Positions 1-11,893 of a stretch of 64,000 nucleotides of DNA are shown here, in pieces. The notes beneath the pieces are model-generated. The model was not told where the DNA came from and did not search any database. It saw only the letters and a list, made by a program, of their open reading frames with translations. Origin of the DNA: Lichenostomus cassidix (lineage: Eukaryota; Chordata; Aves; Passeriformes; Meliphagidae); assembly GCA_008360975.2 (NCBI GenBank), contig CM039184.1, forward strand, positions 48,264,797-48,328,796, in the 5' to 3' direction. A program made the position numbers and the translations under genes. Positions within the stretch are counted from its first letter, which is position 1; every line of letters starts with the position of its first letter.

Positions 1-3000
1 TTTGGGCAGAGGATTCTCAGTATAGTACAGCAGCCTTCTCAAGGAGCTCTACTGGCTGCATCAGGCCAGGATTCAAGTCATGCTGTATTCTAGTATCATA
101 ATGACATTGGGAGAGTTACTGTAGGGTGTGGCTGTTTTAATCATCTCTTGGCATTCTGTCAACTTAAGCACTACTGCAACACTTGGTTTATAAACTGTTG
201 TATGTTTTGAAATATTTCTGATTTGTTCTGTTGAAGTTTGGTTGAAGACAACATGTAGCTTTGCAGGGAACTTTCAGCCTTGCTGAGATGTATGTCTTTG
301 TGTAATGAGCCTTATTTTAGTTCAGCCTTTCATGAAAAAACAGACTAGAAATATAGAAACCCTTTTTTGGCTTGATGTACCCTGAGCTCTGCTCTGTTAC
401 TGGAGGCAAGGAATATGTGGGTGGGACATGTGAGTCCAATTTTCAGACAGTTTTAGCAGATGTAATTAAAAGCACACATATATAATAACCTTACCTAGGT
501 GAGATACAAAATGTTTTAAATGTACGTGGAACACAAACAGTCTTTTCAATGTGCAAAATCTTCATTTGCTTTGCTTGAGAGCCTAGGTAGTCTCATTGTG
601 CAAAAGCTGGCAATCACTCCACTGCTCTTTTTTGTGACTGAGACTTGGACTTTTTATTTTTACTCCCTGTTGATTTACTGTTAGCAATTTGAAATATTTT
701 GCCAACACTTAGGAATTAATTAAATTAGATATTTTCTTTATATTGATACTTTAGATAGACATATGCTTTTATTCTTTCCATATACAGTTTAGAGAGTCAA
801 CTGAAATATTATTTTCCATCTTTTTCATTTTCAAATTTTCATCTCTAGAGCCTACTTTGATACTAAATAAAACCTTACAGTAAAGAGAAAACAATTTTTG
901 GTGTAGAATACTCTTTCAAATGCTTTTTAAGATCTCAGCTATGAGGCAATAAAAATAGGTGGCTCAAAACTATTGCTACCAGTCTGGGTAATCTGAGGAT
1001 AAAAACATTTCTGGATAACCTTGATTGATAAAAGTTTAATATATAACTAGCCATAAGTTATAATATGTGGTTCAGAGGGCAGCTGAAGTTGTAACAGGTG
1101 AAATCATGATGCCAGGCCATCAGAAGTTTAAAATAAATTAAAAGGGAAAACTGAAATGTCTTTACTTATGTGCATGCAGTTAGTTGTTCTTGGAGAAGCA
1201 GATTGTGCTCAGGAGTATGCAGTGTTGTTTCTAGGCTTTGCAGGAACAGGGAGTGTTTGCAAGCTGCAAATAGCAGGGCTACAGACAAGGTGTGTGGGAA
1301 GTGGTTACTGATAATAATCTGTTTAATTTTTTTTTTTTTTTTCCCAGCACAGCATCTCTGTTGGAACTTAACTCAGCCATGGCATCTGACAGGGTCTCAG
1401 TTAACCTTCTACCTACTTCTCTTACTAGTGCTGTGACCTGTGCTTAATGTCTTTCCTACTCCTGCTGCCTGTGTCACCTGATCAAAGACCTTAGGATTGG
1501 TCTAGTGCTATTACAAACAGCTGGAAGGATGGTGCTGGACCTTGGGCATTTTCTTAACCCTGTTAAGAAATTGGTCCTATTTTGAATGGCTCTGCTTCCT
1601 AGATTCAGGAACTGACAAATGATTGAAGTTAAATTTATGTGGGGCTGAAAAATCCCTGGTTTGAACTCAGTCTGAATCATTCCAATTTTATGTGCCACAG
1701 CTGTGGCCCTTGATTCCTTTCTGATGCTCCATCAAGCATATCAGTAGGCTGCCTGTCCTACAAAGCATTTTGGTTATGTTTTTTTTGCTGAGACAGCTTA
1801 TCCTAACTTTGTTTCATATGAGATTTTGCTTTTGTTTTGGTATTTCTGATCAGCTTTGATTACACAATTGTTTACCTTCAGACTTGGTAAGAGTTATTTT
1901 TGGAGAGCATTTGAGATTGAAGCTGCAGAATATGGAAGTCTTTCTTGCTCTATTGCTAATCTCAATGGCAGAAATTCAAGTAACAGTTTCTGCGTTTGTG
2001 TGTCTGTTTAAGGGAGAATGACATTTATGCTTGTGCCCTATACTAGCACTTGCATTGAAAGTATGGTTATTTGTAAATTGGTAAATAAGTGTGAGGTGTG
2101 ATCTTTATTGTAGAGATTTAGTAATGTATACATCAATTTAAAAAGTGGAATGTTAAGGCTCAGGAGTTTAATTTACACAACGGGATTAGAAAAAGTATAG
2201 ACATTTACTTAGCAAATGTCGCTGTGAACATATAGATCCAATGACAGGAGGTCTTATTATCTGTGCTCACAAGTAGCCAATAGATAAAACACACTCCATC
2301 TTCTTGCTGTGACAACACTGGTTTTGCCTACCAGACTGTTCTATTCTGCACATGGGAGAAAATGTAATTAAAGGGAGAAAATTGAATTTGGAAAAGACTT
2401 AGCGTGCAATCTTGTTTTTTCCCCCACTAAATGCAGGATTAGTCTTGATGGCATGTCATGGCTATACCTTGTATAAATGAAAGTATTGCTCTTTATTTCT
2501 TAAACTGTTTGCTTGATTCAAGAATGCTCTAGTAGCACAAGATGACCCTGGTTCTCTGCAATAGAAAGTAGCAGAAAGTTTCATTCAGATAGTCAAATAT
2601 ACACTGATTATTTAGATGTATCTATCTTAATTAAAGAAAAAAGTACAGAAATAGTGGATTTAGCTGGTTTCTTCTGTTCATTAATGTATTTATTTTTTAT
2701 TATTTTTCTTTTTCTTTTATATCTGTTAGAATCTAATTCTGAGAGGCATCGGAATTTTTTGCTGGATGAGGAATTTGACTGGCTTTGTGAGAAGGGGGAA
2801 GGAAAAAAATGGTAAATGGGAAGGCGTATTCAACTTGAGTGCTACAACTCATTGCAGGATCTGAAGGTTTTTTCCCTTAATAACACCATATAAAGATAGA
2901 TCAGCATTATGGATTCCTATTAATAAGAGCATCACTAGAACAGAAAGAGCACTGCTGCTAGGCTGTTGCGGTTGGTTGGCAGCAAGATTAGCTCTAAAAG

Positions 3001-4638
3001 GAGAAATGTCATTATTGTGGCAGCAGGGGCTGGCAGGGTGCCTCCTGGGGATGGAGGAGCCAGGACAGAAAGCTGGTTACCAGATGGTGATTTCAGTAGG
3101 ACTAGGTGAAGCAGGAAATAGCTGGAAATGGGAGAAGCTGCATTTAGCAAGCAGGTTGAAATGGGGATTTTATTCTGATGTGAGGACAGATCCAGGGTGG
3201 AGTAGAGAGGGTAGCAATGATTCCCTGCTTGGGCAGGGGTGTTGTATTTGATGATCTGGAGAGGTCCTTTCCACCCTCAGGAATTCAAAGATTTGTGTGG
3301 AAGAGTCTGCAGATAGATTTGAGAGCATCATGTGCAAGGTGCTTGCAGCCCTGCTCCTTTCCTGCTCTTGCATTCCCCAAACTGCTTTTCCCGTCATCAT
3401 ATTTTGCTTTCCTGGCTTTGCTGAGCTTTCTCTTTCCAGCTTCCAAATTCAGTCCAGCAGAGATGTCATTGCCAGAGGAAGCAGCAAGAAGGAAATCATT
3501 GGCTGTAGTCTCTGATCTACCACAGCACTTCATTTGAGTATTTTCCTTCATTTTTCTTTCTGAAAGTGTTAGGTGTCACCTGGAATTTGTGTAGATGTAC
3601 AGGTGAGAAGGAGCAGATGACATTTGACAGTAAGATGCCTTCTAGTCTTGATTCTGATTTCAGCTAATAATGTAAATCTAGAGTTTATTAGGATGCTTTT
3701 GGCTGACATCTGTTTAACTATTACCTTTTAGCTGGTTGTAGTTTTAGAATGAATGTTTTAACATTGGAATTCACCCTCTGAAGTGAAGGAAGTTAGTTGG
3801 TGTTGAGCTGCAATTGTATAATGAAGGTGTTCTCTGCAGCTGCTTAGGCTTTAACTAAAGACCAAGTGTACAAGACCTGGGGCTGTAGCCCCATGGCATG
3901 AAGTTGTCATTAGAAGTTTTGTACTCCAGAGATATCCTTGCTGAAGGGAAATCTGCTTTGTGAAAAGGTTTGTATTATTTCTTTCCTATGTTTCCTAGAT
4001 GCAGTGACAAAAATAGTCATGAGTACATAGAAATACCTTGTCCATGTGTGCCATTCATATCCAAACCAGAGACTTTAAGGCAAAATGGTTTATCTATGAG
4101 AAGATGGCCAGGAAAGGGTCCCATACTGGAACACACTCCCTGAGTTTCTTTTTATGATTCTCTCCTGCGGGATCAACCCTGCAGACCGTGCTTCTTAGTT
4201 TTATATGCTAGATGCTATTATGCAAATTTTTGTGTGAACCTGCCTTACTGCTGTGTTTACTTTTACCAATGCTGCTGTGGTTTCCTGAGTAAGCTGTAGC
4301 CAGGTAATTGGGAAAAACCTCATATTTTCTAAGGTATTGAAGTTTTTGCTACAGTATGTTAACTGAAACTGGAGAATATTTTTGAATCTGTGCTCGTAGT
4401 AAAGTTTTACATTGACAAAAATGTAATAGTTATTTTTAATTACATGTTCTTGCTGCTCTAGACCAGCCTCTCCCATACTTTAATGACTGTCAAATATCAT
4501 TGAAAACTCAAAAGATCCTCACTGTTATGCTGTGGGCTTTATTTAGAATGCTTAACATCTCTCAGGAGCTTCTAAAATGTGGTATTTTTCTTTTGTGTTT
4601 TCCTTTGGTTTTAATTCTTAAATGGTCCCTCTTTTCAG
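1..4638 (+). other. APBB2: Upstream intron of APBB2 (5' region)
   Basis: AT-rich sequence with no recognised exon, lying 5' of the start-codon exon and therefore probably inside a 5' UTR intron. It holds a CR1 3' tail near 3225-3290 and a T15-17 run near 1327-1342. No promoter or CpG island is evident, so the transcription start should lie upstream of position 1. Open frames up to 106 codons overlap on both strands around 3200-3550 and show no recognisable protein. Confidence 0.6.
3220..3292 (+). mobile_element. CR1 LINE 3' tail fragment
   Basis: The segment gcaggggtgttgtatttgat then gatctggagaggtcctttcc resembles the end of avian CR1 (typically ...gggttggactagatgatct...aggtcccttccaaccc). 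It is short and diverged and lacks the terminal 8-bp repeats. Borders are approximate. Confidence 0.6.
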
Positions 4639-4707
4639 ATTTCAAATTATAATCTATTTCCTGATGCATTGCTGACGCCCCGTGAGCCATGTCAGAAGTA
4701 CTTCCAG
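4639..4707 (+). CDS. APBB2: APBB2 coding exon 1: 5' UTR end and start codon (CDS 4689-4707)
   Basis: A short exon carries the initiator ATG at 4689. It encodes MSEVLP plus the first base of codon 7 (19 coding nt) and ends at a GT donor (CCAG|gtcaga). MSEVLP matches the known N-terminus of mammalian FE65L1, which fixes the start. The intron is phase 1 and joins G to TC of the next exon, giving Val7 and then the conserved DSGVD. The proposed 5' edge is the acceptor after a pyrimidine-rich tract ending cttttcag at 4638, giving a 50-nt piece of 5' UTR. That edge is inferred. The Kozak context is moderate (G at -3, T at +4). A 3-codon upstream ORF lies at 4664-4675. Confidence 0.88.
4664..4675 (+). 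promoter_or_regulatory. APBB2: Minimal upstream ORF (Met-His-Cys-stop) in the APBB2 5' UTR exon
   Basis: An ATG at 4664 is followed by two sense codons and TGA at 4673-4675. It ends 13 nt before the main ATG at 4689 and lies in the same exon if the acceptor at 4638 is used. Such short uORFs can lower initiation at the main start or allow inefficient reinitiation. A function here is inference only, and the intercistronic gap is very short for efficient reinitiation. Confidence 0.55.
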
Positions 4708-7700
4708 GTCAGATGCCCTTTAAAAGATTCTGCTATGCAAATATGTGAAATTTTTCTCTCATTTTTCTTCTTCTTCTTTCCAGGCCCATATTTCACTTTC
4801 ATTTTGCACATACATGTGAAAAAGACCAAGCACTTCTTTTCTTCTTTTTTAACTGTGCCTTTTTGAAGAAACTCTCTATTCAGCTTTTTATAAACCTCCC
4901 ATAGACAATATGACGCAAAAAAAGTCATTGGATGGCAAAGACAAATCAGTCATGCACTGTTCTTTGTTCGCAATGGCATTTTCTCTCTCTTTCTTCTAGC
5001 TCTGTAAGTTTTATGACAAGATTTAAAAACATCAATAAAAGCCACTCAAGTAATAGCATTATTTGTATTATGTTCCTTAGAATATTGGCACTACTCTGTG
5101 TTAAACACATAGTGGTAAAAGTATTCTAATATCTGTAAGAATGTTAAAAGTATACACTTGAGACTGGGAGTACATTTAGAAAATAAGCAAGTTGAAACCC
5201 TTAATGAATTGCTATGACAGATCTTCTACCTAGTCTTGTGCTGTCTTGAAGCACCAACAATTTTAAAATGTTATTATTCCCAGTAATGATAATGTCCTAA
5301 TTACTGTTAGCTTTTCACCAGAACAGAATATTTTTTAGTGTAATACCCTACTTTTACTCACTTATAACTTAACAGTGTTCCCTCACTTTAGCTGAGAAAC
5401 GTGTATCAACTCAGTGATTCCTGGTCTGGTTGTCCATTTGAATTTTCTTTTCAGCAGAAGGTAGAGGAACTGAAAATGTGGTGCCCTGTGCCAGTAGCAT
5501 ATTCCTTGCTGGTGGCCAGGCAGCACAAGGAGCTGTCTGAGAGGGGGGGATGGAGTCTGCCTGTGGCAGCCCTGGGTGCAGGGTGTTGGTTAGCTGGTGA
5601 GGAGTGCAACACCAGCTTGTGTTCAGGTACCCTGTGGCAAAGGAGGCAGCATCAGTGGAAGAGACAAAATAAAAATATGGGAAGTCAGCAATTGGAAATT
5701 CAGGCATGAAATGACAGGCACATGAAGAATTTGCATTTTACTGAAGCTTTTAATTAGAAAGTTGGGATGTGCTTCCTCTGGGAAAAGTGATGTGTTTCAA
5801 GCATCACTGTGTCCTGTATAAAGGAGGAGGGACAGCCTATTGCTCTTCTTCCTTGCGCTGTTCTACTGTGCAATGTAGGTTTTCTTCAGTGCTCTTAGGC
5901 ATTTCCTTGCATTCCAATGTTTTCTTGTGCTTTAATTAGTGCTAGTCTGGTAGCAACTTCTACCCTTGAGACGCAAGATCTGCCCTTTACCATCTGTATT
6001 TCTTCTTCTCTTTTTGCCTCCTTTTCTCCTCGCCACCCTCTTCCTTTTTCTCACCCCTGTATCTGCTTCCAAGAGCAGAGGGCAGCCAGCTGCATGCATC
6101 CCAGAGGCTGGCTGGGAGCACAGGATGACAGCCAGCGAGCAGGCTCTTGGCCCTCGAGAGAACAGCCTGCTTCACTCTGCACACCTTGTGCTGCTTTTTG
6201 CATGTTCATTGATCATTTGATCAACAGATCACCTGAGATGGGGTCAGGAGGGGAGATGGTGTCTAGGGAAATGTTTCTTCTGACATGTTTCTGTTCATGG
6301 TCATACACCAGCCCAACCTAACACCCAAGTCATGAATATTACGTGGGTTGCAAAGACTCCTTAAGTCTTTGTCTAGTCGTTGAACAATGTGCCAATGTTC
6401 ATCAAATCAATGGAGGACCTTTATCAAGAAGATTAGTAAAATGTAATACATTTTGTTGCAATGTTTCCAAGGGCTTATTCATAACAATATTTTTGAGCAA
6501 TGAAACAATAGCAGCAGGGGACTGGCTAAAGATAAGCTGACAGGCAAATACTTAAGCTTTATCTAGGAAGATTATTTTTTAAGAAATCTGTTCAGTGACA
6601 AAAATAGTGGCAAACGTTGCATGAAGCAGCTCAGTCATAACAAAGGAGAAGAATAAATTTCAGTCTTTTTCCATATTGTGGTAATTGTGTTTATGAGTGA
6701 AAACCAGAAATACTTATTTTAATTTGCTGAAGCATGAAGTAAAATATGATCTAGTGAAATCCCTAGATACTGTGAATTTCCATAAATTCGAAAGGTGAGG
6801 CAGTGGGGGGGGAAATTATCCTGCCCTATTACTTTACTTTTTTATGTGACTTTCAGGTTGTCAGATTTTAAGTGATTCAGAATACAAAGCAGCCAGTTGA
6901 TAGACAGGAGTTGTTTCATGTAAAACATTTTGGTAACATCTGATCAGATGCAAGCTTGCTTGCATTGGACCTGGTTGGTTTTAGACAAGATCCAGAAAGC
7001 TATGTGTATGTATATGATATGTTTATTAGAGAAATACCTTTATAAAGTTCCTTTAAATTTTGTGATGGTTGTGTTTAAAGTGTCTTGTGGCTAAAGCTGA
7101 AATTGCTCACAGGATGTTTGTTAGCTGTTACCTAAGATGATGCTTTTGTACAGTGTTCGTGGGCTGAGCTGTCTTCTGAAGAATTTGCAGTTGGTTTAGA
7201 CTGGCTGACTGGGGCTTGAGAAATTGGCAAATGTGAAAAATTGTAAAATGTAATTTAAATTCTGTTTTTAACAAGTTTTAGAAATTGTTTTTCAACAGCT
7301 GGGTGCGTGATTCAGGGAACAAAGGATATTATTACTTGATCTGCTTGGTTTTAAATAAACCAGGTGATGTTTGCAAGTGAGCAGCTTTGACAGCACATCA
7401 AAGAGGAGGGAGCACTAGCAACTGTGCCTGCATTTGGGTAACATTGTGAAGTGCTCCTTTTCATTCTGTTTATGTATTATATGTTCTTTTAAAACCCATA
7501 TATTTAATCTCTTGTAAATCTGTACGGCAGTCAGTTCTGTCATATATCAAATATACAAAGATGCAGCACAGCTCATCAGCTGGAATGATCTGTCATCAGT
7601 TAGCTCAAATTACAGCTTTCCATTCCTGGATAAGCCCCAGATAACTTTTTATGTGCAATATAAGCAGTCAATGATATCTGAGAATTAGGAACAACAGAAA

Positions 7701-8913
7701 GGGTGTTTCATGTTGTGGCAGATGGGAGTGATTTATTAATTGGCCTCTAATTTAGTTGCCAGGTGTCAAACAACAGTGACTGCTACAGTAAAAGTGAGGT
7801 GTTCATGGAGTACTTGTGCAGATTAGTGGAAGCCATAAATAGACAGTACAGGAACAAATTATAATTTTTTATTATTTTTTTAAAATCTATATTTTGATAA
7901 TTTTTAATAATCTAAAAATCTGTTCCCTCAATAAACTTACTATTTTTTCAAAATATGAGCTCTGCCCTTGGCTAGTCAGAACAAAAATCAGAAACTTGTC
8001 TACAAGTAAACAAAAGAATGGTATTATTTAACAGTGTAGTATTTGCACTCTGCCCTAGGATGTATGTTTTATCCTCAAGCTTGAACTTCATGAGCTGTAG
8101 AAATAGTGAGCCATCTCTGGAGCTTGACCTTCTTTTAAAGTTGATTGAATTCCAGCAGGATATTTTGTCAAGGGATTTTTTTATCTCCCCCTGGCAATCA
8201 AATACTCCTTTGTGAAATAATCTTCTATTCGTATTCCCTGGCCCTCTATTTCCCTTCTTCCCCCACCCCACCCCCCCCAAAAAAAGAAAAAAAAAAGGAA
8301 AGAAAAAACCAAAAAAAAAAGGCAGAGGAGGGAAAGGAAAGAAAGATAGACAAATAGTAGAGAAAATACAGATGTTAGGAGTCAACAACTGACCAACCAT
8401 TCAGGCTCACCAGTAACAACACTCCCCTAAAATGAAAAAGAAGCAGCATCTGTCTGCAGTCTGCTTAGAAATTTCTCACATTTCTGCTTCCTAGTGATGA
8501 GCACTTGAGACTTGAACAGTTATTTCCCTCCTCACCAGAGGCAGAGGTGAAATACTAAAATAGTTATGCTAAGGATGATAAGGGAGAATCTCCAGCATTT
8601 GCAGAGAGCACCTCTGCTGTCTCAGAGTCTGCCTGCAACAGAATCATACATGAAAAATCTGCCCTAAAACTGTCTTGTATAGGGTCAAGCTTTCTGCTTT
8701 TTCTCATCTTTGCGGTCCTGATGATCTGTTTTTCTGACTCTGTTTTTCCTTATTTAATAAGCTAAGCTTTTGTCTCTTCTCTTACCCACTTAGGTTGTGG
8801 TGATTTTCCTCCTGTAAAACAATTACCTAAAGTGCTACATCCCTTTACCAGAAGCCCTAGCAAAATAGTGTGTACAATGAAAGTGTCTCACGGCTGTTTC
8901 TTTCCCTTTGCAG
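4708..8913 (+). other. APBB2: APBB2 intron (4.2 kb)
   Basis: Phase 1 intron from gtcaga to ttgcag. It is mostly AT-rich unique sequence. A C-rich/A-rich asymmetric tract lies at 8260-8345, and no transposable element is recognisable. An ORF at 5917-6321 on the + strand overlaps others in different frames and shows no family signature. Confidence 0.75.
8260..8345. repeat. Low-complexity tract: C-runs (G4-prone on - strand) followed by polypurine
   Basis: C5-A-C4-A-C8 (8260-8278) is followed by about 65 bases of almost pure A/G (8279-8345). The minus strand therefore has G-runs of 8, 4 and 5 separated by single T, enough for an intramolecular G-quadruplex. The purine strand could also form a triplex. 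It lies about 570 bp before exon 2 of APBB2. Confidence 0.75.
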
Positions 8914-9714
8914 TCGATTCCGGTGTGGACGCGCTGGCAGTGTTTATGGCAAGCGGCAGCACGACGGACGTTGTGAACCGCAACAGCCCCGCCACCCCGC
9001 CCAACACCCTGAACCTGCGCTCCTCTCACAACGAGCTCCTCAATGCAGAGATCAGGCACACAGAGACCAAGAACAGCACTCCTCCCAAATGCAGGAAAAA
9101 GTACGCGCTGACTAACATTCAGACAGCCATGGGTCTTTCCGATCCGGTGGCTCAGCCCCTCCTGGGGAACAGCTCTGCCAATATAAAGCTGGTGAAGAAT
9201 GGAGAAAACCAGCTCAGGAAAGCTGCCGAGCAGGGACAGCAGGATCCCAACAAAAACCTCGGTACCGCTGCAGGCGTAAATGTAACTTCTGAGAAGTTTG
9301 AAAGCAATGAGCCAATCCCACAGGATTCCTCTGGCTGTGAAATATTACCCTTGCAGCCAAGGAGGACCAAGAGCTTCCTGAATTACTATGCGGATCTAGA
9401 GACATCAGCTAGAGATCTAGAGCAGGGTTTTGTTGCGATGGAAGATAAATCTGCTCAAAGCAACAGCGAGGCTTCTACGGTTATTGTCAACGGGGAAGTC
9501 CTGCCCCGGAAACAGAACAAGGTGCCAAGCCCAGAGGATGGCCAGGTTGCCACAGTGTCATCAAGCCCTGAGACAAAGAAAGATCACCCAAAAACTGGGG
9601 CCAAAACAGACTGTGCCCTCCATAGGATTCAAAACCTGGCCCCAAGTGATGAGGACTCCAGCTGGACTACCCTGTCCCAGGACAGCGCCTCGCCGAGCTC
9701 ACCTGACGAAACAG
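8914..9714 (+). CDS. APBB2: APBB2 coding exon 2: large N-terminal exon (residues 7-273)
   Basis: This 801-nt internal exon starts after tttgcag at 8913 and ends at ACAG|gtatgc. Both flanking introns are phase 1, so the exon is frame-neutral. It encodes residue 7 (split codon) to 273 plus one base of 274. Recognisable FE65L1 blocks include AVFMAS near the start, NRNSPATPPNTLNLRSSHNE, KCRKKYALTNIQ, the basic-aromatic block RRTKSFLNYYADLETSARDL, and the C-terminal HRIQNLAPSDEDSSWTTL. The segment is rich in Ser, Pro, Asn and acidic residues with no folded domain expected, and probably carries phosphorylation sites. An in-frame ATG at 8877 in the intron just upstream makes the frame look open further 5', but it is not part of the spliced CDS. 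Confidence 0.96.
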
Positions 9715-11746
9715 GTATGCAGGCAAAGGCTCCTCATGGCCACTGGTTTAAATAGGCATTGCTTAACTTTTCTCAGCTGGTGCCAGGAAGGAGAGAAATG
9801 GTTTAACAGTTTCAGTGGGGAAATGGGTTGCATCAAAATCTGAGCGCTGGCCTTGCACACAGCTGCTTGTCTATTTGGGAATTCTTGGCAGCTTCCTACT
9901 CAATTGTAGTGACTTTAAGAAAGGCACCAGCAGATACCTTGTACAGGGTCCTAGAAATATGCTAACTGCACCTCTTGCTGGTTTATAAATAATTGCTCTT
10001 TAATAATGAGTGGGTGCATGTTGTGAGAAGAATATGATTGTCTGGAGATGCTGAACTACTGATAGCTGCATACACGCAACAAACAAGCTTTCCTGAATGG
10101 TGATTTTTAGGTTCAGTGAAGGTTTTTACTTTTTTAATGCACAGCTTTATAAATGTGTCCATTCCATTCCAGTCATTTGATGATGCTCCCTATTTGCCAA
10201 CATGGGTAAAGGGAAGCTGGGGCATTGTGCAGTGAGCCCTGGAGGTGTCCCTCCTGGAGGTCTGTGGTTTTGGGCATGGACAGGGCTCCTCTTCACTGCC
10301 ACTGCATCTGGGATAGGAGGAGGACATTGTGTGGGGTCTTCGCAGCTCAGTGCTCTCCAACGCTTGCATTTATGCTCCAGTGAAAAATGCTAGGGCACAA
10401 AGGAAGAAAGACACCTATCTAGGGGAAAAACTGAAGTAGAGTTTTAGTCATATGACTTCTGGGAAGTGAAAAAATCCCCCAGTCTTGAGAACAGTTAATC
10501 CATACAAGGATGCACTTTGGTTTATGCAGAAATATGATAGCAATACTGTTTTCCTGAGAAGACACTGTTGAAAATTACAATATACTTCTTTCAGGACTTT
10601 TTCTGAATTGTTTTGTCTTCTTCTTCCTGCTCTTAACAATATTTCATTATTCAATTCCTGGAAAACTGAATGTTGTTTTGTGAGGTATTTTTGTTATTTT
10701 GTTTTCATGTGTTTTATTTTGGAGCTGTATAATTCAAAAACCCCAAATTGATTGTGCTGAGAATGCATCCTTGTGTAGACAAAATCCACCTGAACTCTCC
10801 TTAGGGCAGGATAGTTCCATGTGTGGTCTAATAAAAAGGTGTTTGCAAGAGCCTTGACCCTCTCTCTGAGTGAGGAGACAAAAATAAAACAACTCTAATT
10901 AAAGATACAAAACAACTGACTTTTTTAAACAATTATTGATGTTGATAAATAGATATGATAGAATCCATTAATAATGGGCATGGAGCACCACAAGCACAGC
11001 ACAGTATAAGAAATGTGTTTTGAGGAAACTCTTCTTTCTTCTCCAGGGAAATTAGCTGTATGTGCATCTTGACAAGAACTACATTGACTTCAACTTTCAG
11101 ATAATTTTATGAGCACTTTCAGTGATCTATCTTTCTTTCTGAGATTCAGTACTTTATGAAAAAAAAAAAGAGTCTGAGGTGATTGGAGAAGCAGAAAAAA
11201 ACTATACTCAGCAAAGCAATGGGATGTCATCGAGACCCTTAGCACATGCCAAGCCCTAATGGGTTTCCAGGCAGCCTTCCTAGAGACAGGCAGTGACTTG
11301 CCACCAGAGCTGATTGACACCCAGCACTACAGGCAGTTCCCCAAACAAGCAAGCTTGCCTCCATTAGCCTTAGGCACTGCATCTCCCCTGGGACCTACTG
11401 CATCCATCCAGCTGAATCCTCTGTCATTTGGAGAGCCTTCTGAATAACCCATATACCAGCTCCAGGTGTTTTTAATACTGCAAATGGACCAGAACAGGGT
11501 TTAAATCACCTTAAATCCTCCCTCCTCCTCTCTCAAGAAAATTTCCTTAGTCTAGTTTTCAAAGGAAACACGTCTTTTGTTATTACACCATCTACCTATT
11601 CCTTCTCCCCCTCTACATGTATTCATCAGTTTCACCTGGATGAATCTGTGTGTATTCATTGTATGAATCTGTGTGGTGCAAGCAGCAGTGAAGCACATGC
11701 CCCAGAGCCCAAACCTAGGGGAGAATGAGGATGATGTTTTCTGTTT

Positions 11747-11893
11747 GTGGCTTGGGTTTTTTGTTCGTTTGTTTTGTATTGTTTTGTAGTTTCTGTTTTT
11801 CTTGGTTTGGAGTTTTTTTTTGGGGGGGGGGTTGGGGTTCTTTTTTGTTTTGGTTTGGTTTTTTGGAGTTTTTTGGTTTTTTTTTTTTTTTGT
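11747..11893. repeat. T/G-rich low-complexity region
   Basis: Almost the whole interval on the + strand is T and G, with runs such as G10 at 11822-11831 and T15 at 11877-11891, interspersed with ttttgtt and ggttt units. It behaves as simple sequence. Open frames through it (poly-Phe on +, poly-Lys on -) are composition artefacts. Confidence 0.85.

Noticed and set aside
7972..8400. 142-codon minus-strand open frame with Phe-rich and Pro-rich runs
   Set aside because: Generated by the C-run and polypurine tract at 8260-8345.
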